Notes: generated by a model not told the origin, from the letters alone. Counted from the first letter of the stretch, positions 45,240-56,716 are shown. The stretch is DNA of 64,000 nucleotides from Heliocidaris tuberculata (GCA_025618425.1 CM046842.1:32749885-32813884); one strand, 5' to 3'. Program-made: numbers and translations.

Positions 45240-45700
45240 CCCTTGTACCTTTTGCAACTGCTGGAGTCGCATTGAGTGCATAGGTACGAACAGTTTCATC
45301 ATTTATAGCTATTGTACTTCATGTACTTTATGTTTGATTGATTCTATTTCAAAACAGAATTGTACAAGTGAACCAAATTCTGAGCAATTAATAATGAATT
45401 TGCATTGTACATATATTTCACATTAGATCTTATGCAACTGTTGGAATATCATTTGACTGCATAACCTTTACATTTTCAGCAATAATTCCTATTATACATT
45501 AAATTTAACTTATTTAGCACGTTCCTGTGCTGGATACGGTGGTTGTAATTTTCCTGATGGTATATCATCTGTTGAAATCGCATTTGAGTGCATAAGTCTG
45601 CATAATTTTATATTGAATTTTCATCGTAAATTTAAATTTTGCTACACTATTTTTTAAATTTATTTTTTCGTAAGAGTGCATAGGTCTACACATGCATAGG
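45240..45700. repeat. Diverged tandem repeat, CTGTTGGAAT...TGCATAG unit
   Basis: Units of the form (A)CTGTTGGAATnGCATTTGA(G/C)TGCATAG appear near 45259, 45438 and 45568, with a partial one near 45674, spaced about 130-180 bases. Further copies appear near 47332 and 47512 on the far side of the array at 46385-47165. This is an old array interrupted by later sequence. Confidence 0.5.
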
Positions 45701-46384
45701 CCCAAACTTCAATGTAAATATAATTTGTTCCGAATTAATTGCTCCTGTGAGAATTGCATTAAAGGTATCGTACAGTAGTGGGAAAGGTGGCGCTTTGGAT
45801 ATTTAACTACTTTGTCAGCTGGAATGGAAATTACTACATATACTGTTGTGAAATGATTAATTTCGAACGTAGGTGACGTTTGTTTGAAGAAAAATGGTTT
45901 AGAAATGGCTAAAATATCCCCCAAAATAAACATCGAATTACAAGCGCGGTATCGCGTTGACATTTCACACACGTGTAAACAGTGTGTGCGAACCGCTGTG
46001 CGCCGTTGAGCCGGGAGCGTCGGGGTAGGTGGTCCTTAGCGAGGGTATAACGTAACCGTTGATATTCGATCATTTGAATTATTTTACTGAAAATCACCGG
46101 AAATCATGAATAGAATACCGGATTTTCTCACTCATGTATCTTTTTATGCAAGCCGAACAATATGAGACTGTTTTTGAGCAGTTTCATGCCAACTTTCATT
46201 TTGATAAGTCTCCAAGATATATTAATGCATTCCAACTGTATGTTTTCATATACATGTATTCTCTATCAAAATAGTACTCTCGGCATTGTGTTCATATGCA
46301 TGAATCTGCGCATTTTAAGGGGGATTATATAATGTCAATATATTTTATTTGAGTGCATATTAATAAACAGTTGAGTTGAATTCC
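45701..46384. other. Intergenic stretch, no gene recognised
   Basis: Unique-looking sequence between two repeat arrays; no exon or RNA gene supported. Confidence 0.4.
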
Positions 46385-47165
46385 GTCGTATAACCCCATG
46401 GGGTGGGTGCTGGGAGGGGGGAGTTTCCCCCTACCGCGCGAAGCGCGAAAGCTCTGACGTTTTATAGCAAATTTGAGAGAACGATAACAACTCGTAGCAC
46501 CTTCTTTTAGGCGGAAAGTTAGTTCGACGACCGGACTGCTTTTCAATTACTTGGACGCAATACTGCACTGCATGTAACAGGGGTAGGTGCAGAAAGCGGA
46601 AAGTTTCCCCCTTCCCGCGCGAAACGCGAAAGCTCTGACGTTTTATAGCAAATTCGAGAGAAAGATAACGGCTCGTAGCACCTTTTTTTATGCGGAAAGT
46701 TAGTTCGACGACTGGACTGCTTTTTAGTCATTTGGACGGAATACTGTACTGTATGTAACAGGGGTGGGTGCAGGGGGGAGTTTCCCCCTTTCCCTCGCGA
46801 AGCGCGAAAACTTTGACGTTTTAGCAAATTTGAGAGAAAGATATCCGTGTTCGTAGCAAACAATTTTTTAAGGCGAAGTTATAGTTCGGCGCCATGACTG
46901 CTTTTCAGTTATTTGGACGCAATATTGCACTGTATGTAACGGGTGGCTGCAGGGAGGGGGAGTTATTTCCCTCTTCCCGCGCGAAGCGCGAAAACTTTGA
47001 CGTTTAAGCAAATTTTGAGAGAAAGAGAACGGCTCGTAGTGCCTTTTTAGGCTTTTTTCTCTCACTTCCCCTGCTTTTTCGCTCTCGCCTTTTCCCCCCT
47101 TTTTTAGGGGCTGAATAGCGGGGGGGGGGGGGGAGGGGGATGGCCCCCTTGCCCCCCCCCCCCCC
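46385..47165. repeat. Tandem array, ~180-bp monomer
   Basis: About four copies. The landmark GCGCGAAGCGCGAAA(G/A)CT(C/T)T recurs near 46435, 46616, 46796 and 46979 (spacing about 180, 180 and 183). Each unit also has GGGTGGGTGCAGGGGGGAG, TTAGTTCGACGACTGGACTG and TTGGACGCAATACTGCACTG. The last copy runs into a G/C-rich tail with poly-G and poly-C runs at about 47119-47166. Minus-strand open frames (KRQSFRASRGKG repeats) are repeat translations. Confidence 0.85.
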
Positions 47166-47319
47166 CGTATATGCCAGTGCTGGACCTGTCTAGTTTCATA
47201 ATTTGTTTCGCTCGTGTCTATTGTTCCTTACGATTGATTGATTCCATACGCAGTGGAAGTGTATGATAGTACATAATTTCATTATAAACTTACAAATTAT
47301 ATTATACATATTTTCCTTC

Positions 47320-47560
47320 ATATCATATCCCATGGTTGGAATTACGTATGATTACATAGCTCTGTACAGGCTCATCTCTTTTTTAAAAATATTGTTCCTT
47401 ATATTTAACTGATTCTAAATCGGAATAGAATTGCATGAGGGTGCATCAGCTGCACAATGTCATGATGAGCTTCAACCTTATAGCCTTTATATTTTCCTTT
47501 ATATCCTTTCCAACTGTTGGAATTGCATTTGATTGCACAGCTCTGTACAGTTTCATCATT
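47320..47560. repeat. Further diverged CTGTTGGAAT...CATAG units
   Basis: Two units (ATGGTTGGAATTACGTATGA and AACTGTTGGAATTGCATTTGA), each followed by GCTCTGTACAG, spaced about 180 bases. They match the array at 45240-45700. Confidence 0.5.
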
Positions 47561-47819
47561 TGTTTATATTTGAACTTACATTGCATTGATTCTACAGATG
47601 AGTATAGAACTGCACGAGAGAGAGAGAGAGAGCATAAATCTGCACAATCAACTCTACAATGCTTTTTATTGAATGTAACTAATAAATGCATGGTTGTCAT
47701 GTGCAACTATACATTTTAGAAATGAAATAAATGGATGAACTGAAGTGAAGTGGATGTGTTAATACACGTGCATTCTACACCAAAATACAAATTTTTGTAT
47801 TGCATTTGTATGTATGTTT

Positions 47820-48560
47820 CATGTATTCCAGTGGCGGCGCTCCCGGGGGGCTGGGTAGTAAAATGCATCCCCCCACACTTTTACCCTAAAAGTGCCCCTT
47901 TTCATAGCTGATAAATAACCCTCTTTCTTCTTATAGTACCCCAATTTCTTTCTAAAAAGAGCCCCTTTTACCTTCTTATAAGTGCCCCTTTTTACCTCAA
48001 ACATAAGTGCACCTGTTTTCGTCTGATTAGTGCCCATCGTCTGTTCTAATAATGCAATCTTCCCTTCTGTTAAATGCCATTTTCCACCTCTGATAATTAC
48101 CCCTTTGTCTTCGTATAACTGCTCCTTCTTCTTTCTAATAAGTGCCCTTTTCACCTTCCGATAAGTGCCCTTTTCAAGCTAAGATAAATGCCCCTATTGA
48201 AATCCGTTAAGTGCCCGGCCCTGTTTTCGTCTGATTAGGGCTCATTTTTCAGTTCTAATAGTGCAATTTGCCCTTCTGATAAGTGCCCTTTTTCACCACT
48301 GATAAGTGCCCCCTTTTAGGTGCCCCTTTTTCTTTCTAATAGTATTATTTTCACTTTTAACACGATAAAAACTACTTTCGAAAAATAAACTCAAAGGCAA
48401 TTTCAAGGCCTATTGTACTGCCCATAGAAATCAGGTTTTGATTACGTAATATGCCATTGTAATGTCACACATTTCTAAAGGTGATAGACAGGGCTATTGA
48501 AATTACCTTCATTTGATTTTTCGAAAATAGTTTTTATCGTGTTTTTTGATAAGTGCCCCT
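47820..48560. repeat. Degenerate minisatellite of AAGTGCCCCTTTT units
   Basis: From about 47880 to 48340 the motif (C/T)TGATAAGTGCCCCTTTTT and variants recur every 25-40 bases, with single copies near 48545. A minus-strand frame of 111 codons (47819-48154) encodes a repetitive KRGTYKK-like basic peptide that is a translation of the repeat, not a supported gene. Confidence 0.7.
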
Positions 48561-50220
48561 TTTTAGCTATATATCCCGATGTCGCTTACAAACAGTGCCC
48601 TAAAGTCCACAAAAGAGCCATATATCTAGCTCTAAATAATCAGAGAGGCTTCATAATAATAGATTCTCCTACTGATATCAGCACAGCGAGAGGCAGTGGA
48701 GCAGGGGGTAGGAGGGGCACAAGATCCTAAATTATACAAAAATAAGCAGTGTCCCTAAATCATAAAAGGAACGAGGACAACTTTTTCTCCTTAAATTTTT
48801 TTCCAAAGCTCGCTCGCTACGCTCCCTCGCATTTATTATTATCTTCTTATATTAGGAACCCGTGGCCTTCAGCGATAGAAAAGAATATTAATTTCTGTTG
48901 ATCGCTCACAAATAATCAGAATCAGAATCAGAATGAAGCGGTATAATAATGTTTCAAAGTGGTATTTCCCGCCTTGTTTTCACCCTTTTTGTTGGTGCCC
49001 CCCCCCTCCACTCTGAAAGACGCTCCTCCGCCCCTGATATATTCAATACTAAATAAGGACTCTTAGAATTGCATTCCTGTGCATGTTGGTCAGTAGAACT
49101 TTGCGTACACAAAGCGGGGATAGATCTACATGGTAAACAGGAAACTGAGTTGATAATTGTTTCTCGGCTTTCCATGCACCCCCTGCTTTGTGTATCCAGC
49201 CTTGTGCACAAAGAGGGTAAATGCAAAGCCAGCAACAGCACTGTGGGTACATGCTCCTGAAAATGCTTGTATGGAACAACATGAACGGATTTTTTAAATA
49301 TTATTATTCTAGAAGAAAATGTAGTACAGTGCTACACATTTGTCGCAATTGAAATTCATAAGTGTCCTTCTAATATTTTGTTTAAAGGGGGTACCCAATG
49401 CTGAAACAATGTTAGTTCATTTAAAAGATCATGATTTTATTAGAAGAAAATCATCTGCCTTAAATTTTTTTAAAATTCGTGTTGCCAGAAAATCCCCGAA
49501 ATATGGTAAGATTTCAGGATATTTTGGCCCCTCAGCTGTGTCCCAATTTCAGCTAGGTAACCACAATGACGTCAAAGTGGTTACCTTGTCGCGCAATTAT
49601 AGCAAAATGCGCGCAAGGTGTAATGCATTTTGTACAGTCTAGCGCGCAACACATCTGCAATACGCGAACCTGGGTAACCACTTTGACACTGTGTTATCTT
49701 CATCCAATAGTTTAACGGAAACACAATACCAGCTACTGTAAAGGTACAGCCACTTCTCCAAATTATAAGAATGGAAATGTAATTTTTTTTAAATACACAA
49801 CAATAAAGCATCTTAAATTTTTCCAACAACAGACACAATTTTATTATTTATATAAATGTATTATTTTATTGAATGTTATAATCTTGCATGTGTTAATCAT
49901 ATTTGGCTTAAAACTGCATTCGAAAGGCTCGTAACATAAAATTTTTATTTTTTAATTTTTAATTTTTAATTTATTTTTAGGTAACTACACAAGTGTTATG
50001 CGTTTCACATTTAATCGAATACGCGTAGGACCTCTGTTGCACGCATTTGCATTTTTTTGTCATTTTCACTTGCCATTTATGTACACATTAAAGAAACAAT
50101 TACTGTCTCTGTGTCATGTGTAATATGATATTTTGATTGTCATGATGACTTTCCATCATTTTTTGTGTATATATTTGGTGGTATATTCTACACACTAAGT
50201 GTCTTTATACATACGAAACT
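48561..50220. other. Intergenic stretch, no gene recognised
   Basis: Contains an imperfect hairpin around 49110-49200 (ACACAAAGCGGGG against CCCCCTGCTTTGTGT) and AT-rich runs near 49940-49980. No exon supported. Confidence 0.4.
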
Positions 50221-50480
50221 TAAAGATTTGAGTTTAAAGGGCAATCCAACCTTTGCAATGATTTCATTTGTGGGAAAACAGAACAATCAGAGAAGCAGAC
50301 TGGTGAAAGTTTGAACAAAGTCGGACAAACAATAAAAAAATTTGTAACTTTTTGAAAGTTGTAATCATGAAACATATGGGAATTTCAAATTTGTCGAATC
50401 GATATGGTCACTGTGATGTATCGGCGGTCAACTTTCACATTCGCTCCAACACACAAACTTAATAAAATTTCCATTTTTTC
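50221..50480. repeat. Dispersed repeat (AAGGGCAATCCAAC... type)
   Basis: Contains GTGAAAGTTTGAACAAAGTC GGACAAACAATAAAAAA and TTTGTAACTTTTTGAAAGTT, a pattern I recall from abundant dispersed repeats of aquatic animal genomes. It lies directly 3' of the broken LINE (minus strand). Confidence 0.4.
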
Positions 50481-50547
50481 AAAATGTATAAATTTGTAGG
50501 ATCTTTTCCTTTTTGGAAGACGTATAACAATGTGCTATCTATGATTT

Positions 50548-51752
50548 TTAGTACTGCCCCCGAGGGAAAATGCGCTCAGGAGAAAATCGGAATTTAATGA
50601 TATTTTGGTGTACGACAAATGGGAGAGTTGACCTTGAAGACGTCGCAATCAATTCACCAAACTCCAAATTTGAGATTCGTATAGATGTAGTTATATCATT
50701 TTTCAAACATTCAAGATTTTCTTGATTATATATGTATCTTTTATATAACAATACTAGATGGTTCAACAACATCCTGTGGGGTCCTTTCCAGTCTTTTATG
50801 AATCCCAACTTTACTCTTCTCTGAGTAAAATCCTCAAACGAAGCATGGAATTTCAATCCAATTCCGTCCACAAACTCATGTCTTAATTTTGATATGGGTG
50901 GAAAATTATATTTTTCCTCATAATTTTAAGCCTGTTTGTTGGATAAATCTGAAAGGATAATTCTTGCCATTTATTCAGCTATTATCAACGAGTAACATGC
51001 GTAACATTTATCAGTATAATGATTTTTTTTTTTTTGTGGTTTGTTTCATCCCCTCGAAATAGCCGATGTACATCTAGTTTCGACCATGCTTTTAGCACAA
51101 TAGAATGTAGGAATGCTGTGTGTTTGCAGATATTTTATAGAATAATTGCTCATAAATATTGTTTTTCCACCAAATCTCTTTAAACCATATTCAAACAATA
51201 GTATCCAGTGGTGGTTTGTTCTTATGAAATATCTTTGAATCCATTTAACTAGCTGAGAATCTACCATACACTGTATATTAGGAAATTTAAGACCACCTTC
51301 AGAATAATCTGCAAACATGTTCTCCCTTTATATTTTGTCTGGGCCTTCCCATAAAAAAGAAAACATCAACCTTTTAACTTCCTTTAAAAACTCTCCAGGC
51401 ATTTCAATATTTGACAATAGATATATTATTTTTGACATGACAAAAGTTTTCAAAATTTGAATCTTTCCAATCAATGTCAGGCCTCTATTCTTCCACTTTA
51501 TAAATATACCTTTTATTTCGTTCAAACGACTGTCAAAATTTCTTCTCTTAATAGCTTCTAGTTTATCAAAGGAAAAATATATTCCTAAGATTTGAATACC
51601 CTTCTCGGGCCATTTAATGTCGTTCACCTTTTCTCCAAGGTGTCTGTCCTTTCCAATCCACATTCCTTCCGTCTTGGTTTTATTGATACAAAGACCGGAT
51701 ATCAGTGAAAATTCATCAAAAATTTGAAACAATAATTTAAAAACCTTCGATG
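50548..51752 (-). pseudogene. LINE ORF2 C-terminal part
   Basis: Three frames follow one another. 51732-51328 encodes the post-catalytic RT region (FSLISGLCINKTKTEGMWIG, GIQILGIYFS, RGLTLIGKIQILKTFVMSKI). 51318-51046 encodes EGGLKFPNIQCMVDSQLVKW. 50871-50548 encodes the C-terminal segment (KLGFIKDWKGPHRMLLNHLV, LLYKRYIYNQENL). The text order matches the end of L1/Tx1 ORF2. Stops separate the frames. The first frame takes up shortly after where the RT breaks off on the other side of the 2.4-kb insertion. Confidence 0.8.
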
Positions 51753-51985
51753 AAAATACAACTACATATCGATGGAAGGCTGATTGGACGTAGAATACGA
51801 AACATACATATACAACTTATGTTTCATTTCGTTATTGTACAATAAGCAGATAAAGACTTCATTTTCAGCCCCTTCTGAATTCGGGGTCAACAGATGACAA
51901 ATAAGCCGCTATCGTGATGACGTCATCAAATGTAGAGCAGCCAAGCTCGATATACGTCACGACCGGCCAGCCATGCAAATAACAA

Positions 51986-52231
51986 TTGTGCGCGAGTAAT
52001 TGTTTGAGAAAGTTGCTGAAAGTTTATGAAAGTTTTAAATCGTTTATTTGGGATGGCGTCACCAGTTCTCGAAGAAAACCAAGACGATTAGGTGAAGAAG
52101 ATGAGAATAGAGAGGAAACCAATGAAGAAGACAATAGTGATCCCGAGACTAGTGACAGCAGTGATGATGATAAAGACGGTGCTGCTGCAAGTGCAAGGCA
52201 GCGTAATGTACCAAGGGAGTACGAACGGTGA
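51986..52231 (+). pseudogene. Acidic open frame just inside the 2.4-kb element, unrecognised
   Basis: The frame encodes an acidic Ser/Asp/Glu-rich stretch (EEDENREETNEEDNSDPETS) ending ARQRNVPREYER. A well-placed ATG at 52054 (TTGGGATGG) is in another frame and stops after 12 codons, directly before the acidic frame becomes open, so a one-base shift may have broken an original start. The frame ends next to a possible donor (CG/GTGAAA). It could be the first exon of a transposon-borne protein. I do not recognise a family. Confidence 0.25.
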
Positions 52232-52914
52232 AAACAGAGTCCATAGAAATATCGAGGATTGGTAAGATTTCTTATTGTATCTTACTGCGATTGATGCTGT
52301 TGCCGGCGTTGTTTTATTTAATATATTCTGATCCTTTGATTCTCGCAAGTCGCGACATCATTATAATTATTGGCAAAATGTGTAGTGAACTCCCATATCG
52401 CTCTCTTCGGCCGGCTTTGCTCGACTTTCTGACTTTGCCTATTCAGCCCTGATCGAGGCCGGGCCGCACCGGGAAAGCGCTGCGGGGATGTGCCTCTCAT
52501 TAAATCATGTCTGTATTGTTCTCTCATTCTGATTGAATTTTGCCCGTAAGAGTATAAATTTTTATTTTTTCATCAACATTGAGTCAGAAGTTTGCTGCAG
52601 AAGTACAGCCTACGGTAGTATAGCCTTTTGACAAGGCCTCGTGACATGCTGTGCCTGAGATGAGACTAGCCGGCGACGAAAAGAATCAACACGGCCCGGT
52701 TGAACGCGCGATCGAGCGACTTCAGTCGCGAGGCCTTTTTGGAACCTGGGTTTCCATCGTCCGATATGAATTATTCACGAGTTGACATTCGTATGCTAAC
52801 ACGCCTACCGAGGATTATCGACCAATCACAACGGTATCTGCGGGGCTTGCTTTCCATGTGATTCGTTCATTGCTTGTCCTTCAGCTTGAGCTTGCGATCG
52901 AAGATAGTCCTTAC

Positions 52915-53095
52915 ACAACGGGATCGCCTGGTAAATAGCGCTTTTGCCATATCCCGTGGGAAGGCTCACAAATGCATCCTGTCCTTTGAGGACTGAAAGA
53001 ATTGCCCTCAGTTGTAAGTCCTTGAAAGCTGAAATTTTCAGCATTTGCGAGGCAAATTCCGTGCTTTTCAGCAACAATTCTTCTTCGGACGCCAT
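52915..53095 (-). CDS. RecQ-like DNA helicase, first exon only
   Basis: From ATG at 53095 (minus) 60 codons run to a donor at 52915/52914 (T/GTAAGG). The text has the RecQ order: an N-terminal acidic start (MASEEELL), FKDLQLRAILSVLKGQD (the Q-motif-like segment before motif I) and the Walker A loop FVSLPTGYGKSAIYQAIPL. The rest of the helicase (DEAH box, motifs III-VI, zinc/RQC regions) is absent, and the surrounding inverted-repeat arm begins about 160 bases further on, so only the first exon is here. An earlier in-frame Met (MQATSI..., 53113) is possible. RecQ helicases unwind DNA in recombination and repair; this fragment cannot do so on its own. It is a candidate captured exon, undisrupted. 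Confidence 0.65.
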
Positions 53096-53149
53096 GATTG
53101 ATGTAGCTTGCATGGGGTGCCGAGATGAAGGCGAATTTGCATACCAAAT

Positions 53150-53200
53150 TTATGCTGACGTCATGCGAAGATACGTTCGCTGATTGGCTCCTGCCTATAA
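53150..53200 (-). promoter_or_regulatory. Promoter-like region of the RecQ exon
   Basis: Upstream of the ATG on the minus strand lie TGACGTCA (about 53157-53164, CRE-type palindrome) and GCCAATCAGCG (about 53177-53188, CCAAT box). Spacing of 60-95 bases from the start codon suits a TATA-less promoter. Motif-based only. Confidence 0.4.
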
Positions 53201-54164
53201 GGTAGCAGATCCTCGCTAGGAACAAAGGATACCATAAGAAATACAGGCCAGGTTCCAAAAGGCCCTCGCAACTCACGTCGCTCGATCGCGCATTCACCGG
53301 GCTGGGCGGCTAGTCTTGTTATGCAGCCACTACTAGCTTCCTTGCCGAGAAAAATAGCCAAGTCACGAGGGCCTTGTCAAAAGGCTACAACCCAGTTAGT
53401 CAAATCTAAATAACAAATAACCATGCTAAGTTAGTAGGAATAGATTTAGAACAAAAACAAAACATAAACTGCGTAGATCGTGATGTAAGATCTATAAAGC
53501 TTACATTGCCACTATTGTCTGAAAGTGAAACGCACGAATATAAGCCACATTCTAACCTAAAATTATAAGAAAGTAAAAAGCCGCTAATTGATCATCTATA
53601 GACTCACTATTGCAAATGCACACAAACATGACAAATTAAGAGCAAGTAACCGATCGACCCGATGTGCACGAGCCCGCCCGCGCCCAGCCCGGCCCGGAGC
53701 GAGCTGTAAATCCCGGTACGCACCTTCACTCTTCAGAAGTTAAGTTAGAGCTGCCTGAGATGTCGACGACAAAACTCCTGTTTCAGTAGTAAAAAGTGCA
53801 GGTCTCTCTCAAATAAGCACGAAACACGTAATTTAATGTTACATTTTTATGGGCAAATCGTTCGAAGAAATACGAATTCGTTTCTTTTCTAACAATGAAA
53901 GAATTGTAGGCAAATCGGACTTTTCACGTGCAAACACATGTAAACACACACATGCACACACTTTCACCCAGCTGGCTCTACATAATATGACGTCATCCTA
54001 TTGAGGCCCGCTTGGAGGGCGATAGTTGCCCATTTTCGAAGCTCTTAAGTTCGAGTGTTTTGAGTGGAAATACTCTCCTTGTAGTCAATGAAAACGCATG
54101 AAATGGGTATTGTATTTTGTAGCTTATAGGCTTTCCATTGATGTGTAATTCGTCTATTTTTTTT

Positions 54165-56329
54165 TCTGTTTGGAGATGGTCTTTAAGTGAATCAGTATCT
54201 CGACAGAAACATGTTATATCATCAGCGTACGCTGTATATTTTATTCTTTTACCACCTACTTCAAAGCCTCTAAAACTTTCACTGTTTCTTATTCTCCTTA
54301 AAAAGGTTCCAACCCTAATATGAATAGGAGGGGAGCCAGGGGATCACCTTGACGTACTCCTCTTGAGATTTTGAAATATCCTGTAGTAAATCCATTTATC
54401 AATACACAACTGCTTATGTCATTGTGTAGCGTTTTTACCCATTTTATTAAAGATGGCCCAAAATTATATGCTTCTAAACAACTGATCAGATATGCATGAC
54501 TAATAGAATCAAACGGTTTAGTCAAATCTAAAGCTGCAATGATGCCTGGTATATCTTCCTCTTCAGCATAGTACATTAGATCAGATATCAGCCTAATCCC
54601 CTCACCAATGTATCTTCCTTTAATAAAAGCAGTTTGCTGACTGTCAACCAATTTTCCTATAACTCTTGATATTCTTTTGGCCAAGCACTTTGATACTATC
54701 TTTGCATCTACATTTAAAAGTATAATTGGACGCCAATTGCTCAGAATTATCTTGTCTTTGTTTGGTTTGGGGATTAATTTAATCACTCCTTGTCTTTGTG
54801 AGACAGACATGAGTTCCTTTTCATACGCAAAATTAAAAGCTTCAACCAAATGTTTTGAGATCAAAGGCCAGAAATTCACATAAAATTCAACAGTTAGTCC
54901 ATCGTTTCCTGGAGTTTTGTTTTTTGCCATTTTTAACAGTTCGTTTCTAACTTCAGAACTTGTTAACTTGCCTTTACAAGAGGCTTGCTCATCTTCTGTG
55001 AGTTGTTCAACCTTGGTTTGCTCAATGTACTCTTTACAAACTGTTTCAGACACCTGATCTTTATTCTCAAATAACTTTTGAAAGGATTCCTTTACCAAAT
55101 TTTGAATTTCTTTTGCCTTCTCAATGTTTCCATTGTTCGTATTTAATACCTCAGTATTGTTTTTTTTTTCTGCCTGACCTTTCTCTAGTGACAAAAAATA
55201 TTTTGTACTCTTCTCTCCTTTCTCATACCAAGTACATATTGACCTCAATATTGCCCCATCGGCAAAATAATCATATATTTTATGTAATTCCTGCTCAATT
55301 TCCTTTTTTCTTTCCCCGACATCATCTCTCCTTTCTTGATCTATCTCATTTATTTCCTTCAGTTCTTTTTCCAATTCTTTTCGTCTCTCTTCTTTCTCAC
55401 ATTTTTTTTTCTTTTTTGAGAATGGAATAGTGAATTCTCTTATTTTAAACTTCAACCAATCCCACAACATTCCTTTATCACTCATGTCTTCATAACCATT
55501 TACCCATATGGGGTAAATCTTACTGAGGGCTTCAACATAATCTTTATCATTCAATAAGCTATTATCAAATTTCCAATACGATGGGCCAGTAACCTGTTTC
55601 TTAATCTGTATATGCAAGCTGACATAATCATGATCAGATAACACACTTGGTAAGATATCATTTTCCACTGTCTTACTTTGCAAGGGTTCATGGATTAACC
55701 AAAAATCTAATCTTGATTGCACATAAGGATTGTATCTTCTCCATGTAAATTTCTTTGTTCTCAAGTTTCTAGACCTCCATAAATCAGTCAATCCAAACTG
55801 TCTTTTAACATTTTCAACAAATAAAGAGGAGTGTTTCCAGATTGTTTTCATTGAACCCCCTTCTCTATCAAGTTCTAAATTTTGAATAAAATTAAAATCT
55901 CCATCCAACAAGAGAACTTGTCCCACATCAAGGTGCTCTTTAAGGGTTAGTTCGATATTCTTAAAGAATTCCACATGATCTTTTTCATTGTTTGGCGCAT
56001 ATATATTACATACAACATAAACCTTCTTATAAATTTCCACTTTAACTAACAGAAACCTTCCCATTGTATCCTTCACTGAGTCCAATACTGTGATATCTGG
56101 AGTTTTTTTTCAAAATAATGCATACTCCTCTACTCATAGATGTTCCATGACTAAAAATGATATTCAGTCTTGTCTGATTCTTCCAGAATATTTCATCTTT
56201 CTCTGTTGATTGTGTCTCTTGTAATAATATGATATCTTTTTTTAACTTAAGCATAAAACTGAAATATCGTTTTCTTGTTTTGAAATCCCCTAATCCATTA
56301 ACATTATGTGTCGTTAATTTCAAGTCCAT
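54165..56329 (-). pseudogene. LINE ORF2: endonuclease and reverse transcriptase, frameshifted
   Basis: The start MDLKLTTHNVNGL at 56329 opens the AP-endonuclease domain (LLQETQS). The frame shifts at an A run near 56102-56110 and continues from about 56085 for 595 codons: IYAPNNE, LLLDGDFNFI, SRLDFWLI and LSDHDYVSL (endonuclease catalytic segments), then a charged linker, NKTPGNDGLTVEFY, NWRPIILLNVDAKIVSK, TAFIKGRYIGEGIRL, AALDLTKPFDSISH (motif A) and GVRQGDPLAPLLFIL. A second frameshift near 54298 is followed by YTAYADDITCFCRD with the intact YADD site, after which the 2.4-kb insertion interrupts the frame. Family: L1/Tx1 clade. It uses target-primed reverse transcription when intact; this copy is dead. 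Confidence 0.9.
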
Positions 56330-56716
56330 ATTTCGAGTTTAGTTTCTCTAAAGGTCCCACAAATCAGAGTGTACAAACAAGCAATTACATAACAATACAA
56401 AAAACAATAATGCAGTTCAGAGGTTGATCTTCAAGCCTCTATTGTGGAGTTCATTTGGCGCTCTGCTCCGTGAGTCTCATTTGTTCTTACTTCAATGAAT
56501 GCTTTTTTATCATACAACTTTAACTTTTTCAGAGTCTTTTTATGAGGTTATTTGTAACTTTCTGTTTGTCCTTTTCTCATCATGTTATTTGTGGTCTTTA
56601 CTTCATTCCTGTTTGTTCTTCATTTCTCCTTTCCAATATATAGCCAGCACTATATTATTTTCATCTTGTGGTTCCTTTTCCTCAACTATTATTCTGCTTT
56701 CTTGTGTGGGGAGGAT

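Larger units (their letters stand above)
52621..53388. mobile_element. Inverted-repeat element carrying a RecQ-like first exon
   Basis: Arms of about 130-140 bases are inverted repeats: left TAGCCTTTTGACAAGGCCTC GTGAC ... GCGCGATCGAGCGAC ... GGCCTTTTTGGAACCTGG (52621-52749), right GGCCAGGTTCCAAAAGGCCC ... GTCGCTCGATCGCGC ... GTCACGAGGGCCTTGTC AAAAGGCTA (53247-53387). Between the arms lie only the promoter-like region and first exon of a RecQ-type helicase plus about 160 bases of intron. It is nested in the larger element at 51753-54160. No transposase. Confidence 0.7.
51753..54160. mobile_element. 2.4-kb inverted-repeat DNA element inserted in the LINE
   Basis: Ends are imperfect inverted repeats: left AAAATACAACTACATATCGA TGGAAGGC..., right (reverse complement) AAAATAGACGAATTACACAT CAATGGAAAG.... 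The palindrome ATGACGTCAT followed by an ATGTAGAGC motif occurs 163 bases in from each end (51916-51925, and inverted at 53988-53997), so the terminal repeats are at least about 180 bp though diverged. LINE ORF2 sequence lies on both sides. The interior holds an acidic open frame (about 51986-52231), the RecQ-carrying element (52621-53388) and a GC-rich patch (about 53650-53720). No transposase was recognised. The target duplication is unclear because A-rich bases sit at both junctions. Confidence 0.6.

Noticed and set aside
46325..47065. KRQSFRASRGKG-containing minus-strand frames
   Set aside because: Repeated because the 180-bp monomer is repeated; frames break between units.
52911..53297. 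128-codon minus-strand frame overlapping the RecQ exon
   Set aside because: It is out of frame with the Walker A-containing exon and shows no family resemblance; a shadow frame.
54298..56085. Treating the 595-codon frame as a host gene
   Set aside because: Its endonuclease and reverse transcriptase motifs, plus ORF1 upstream, identify it as LINE ORF2.
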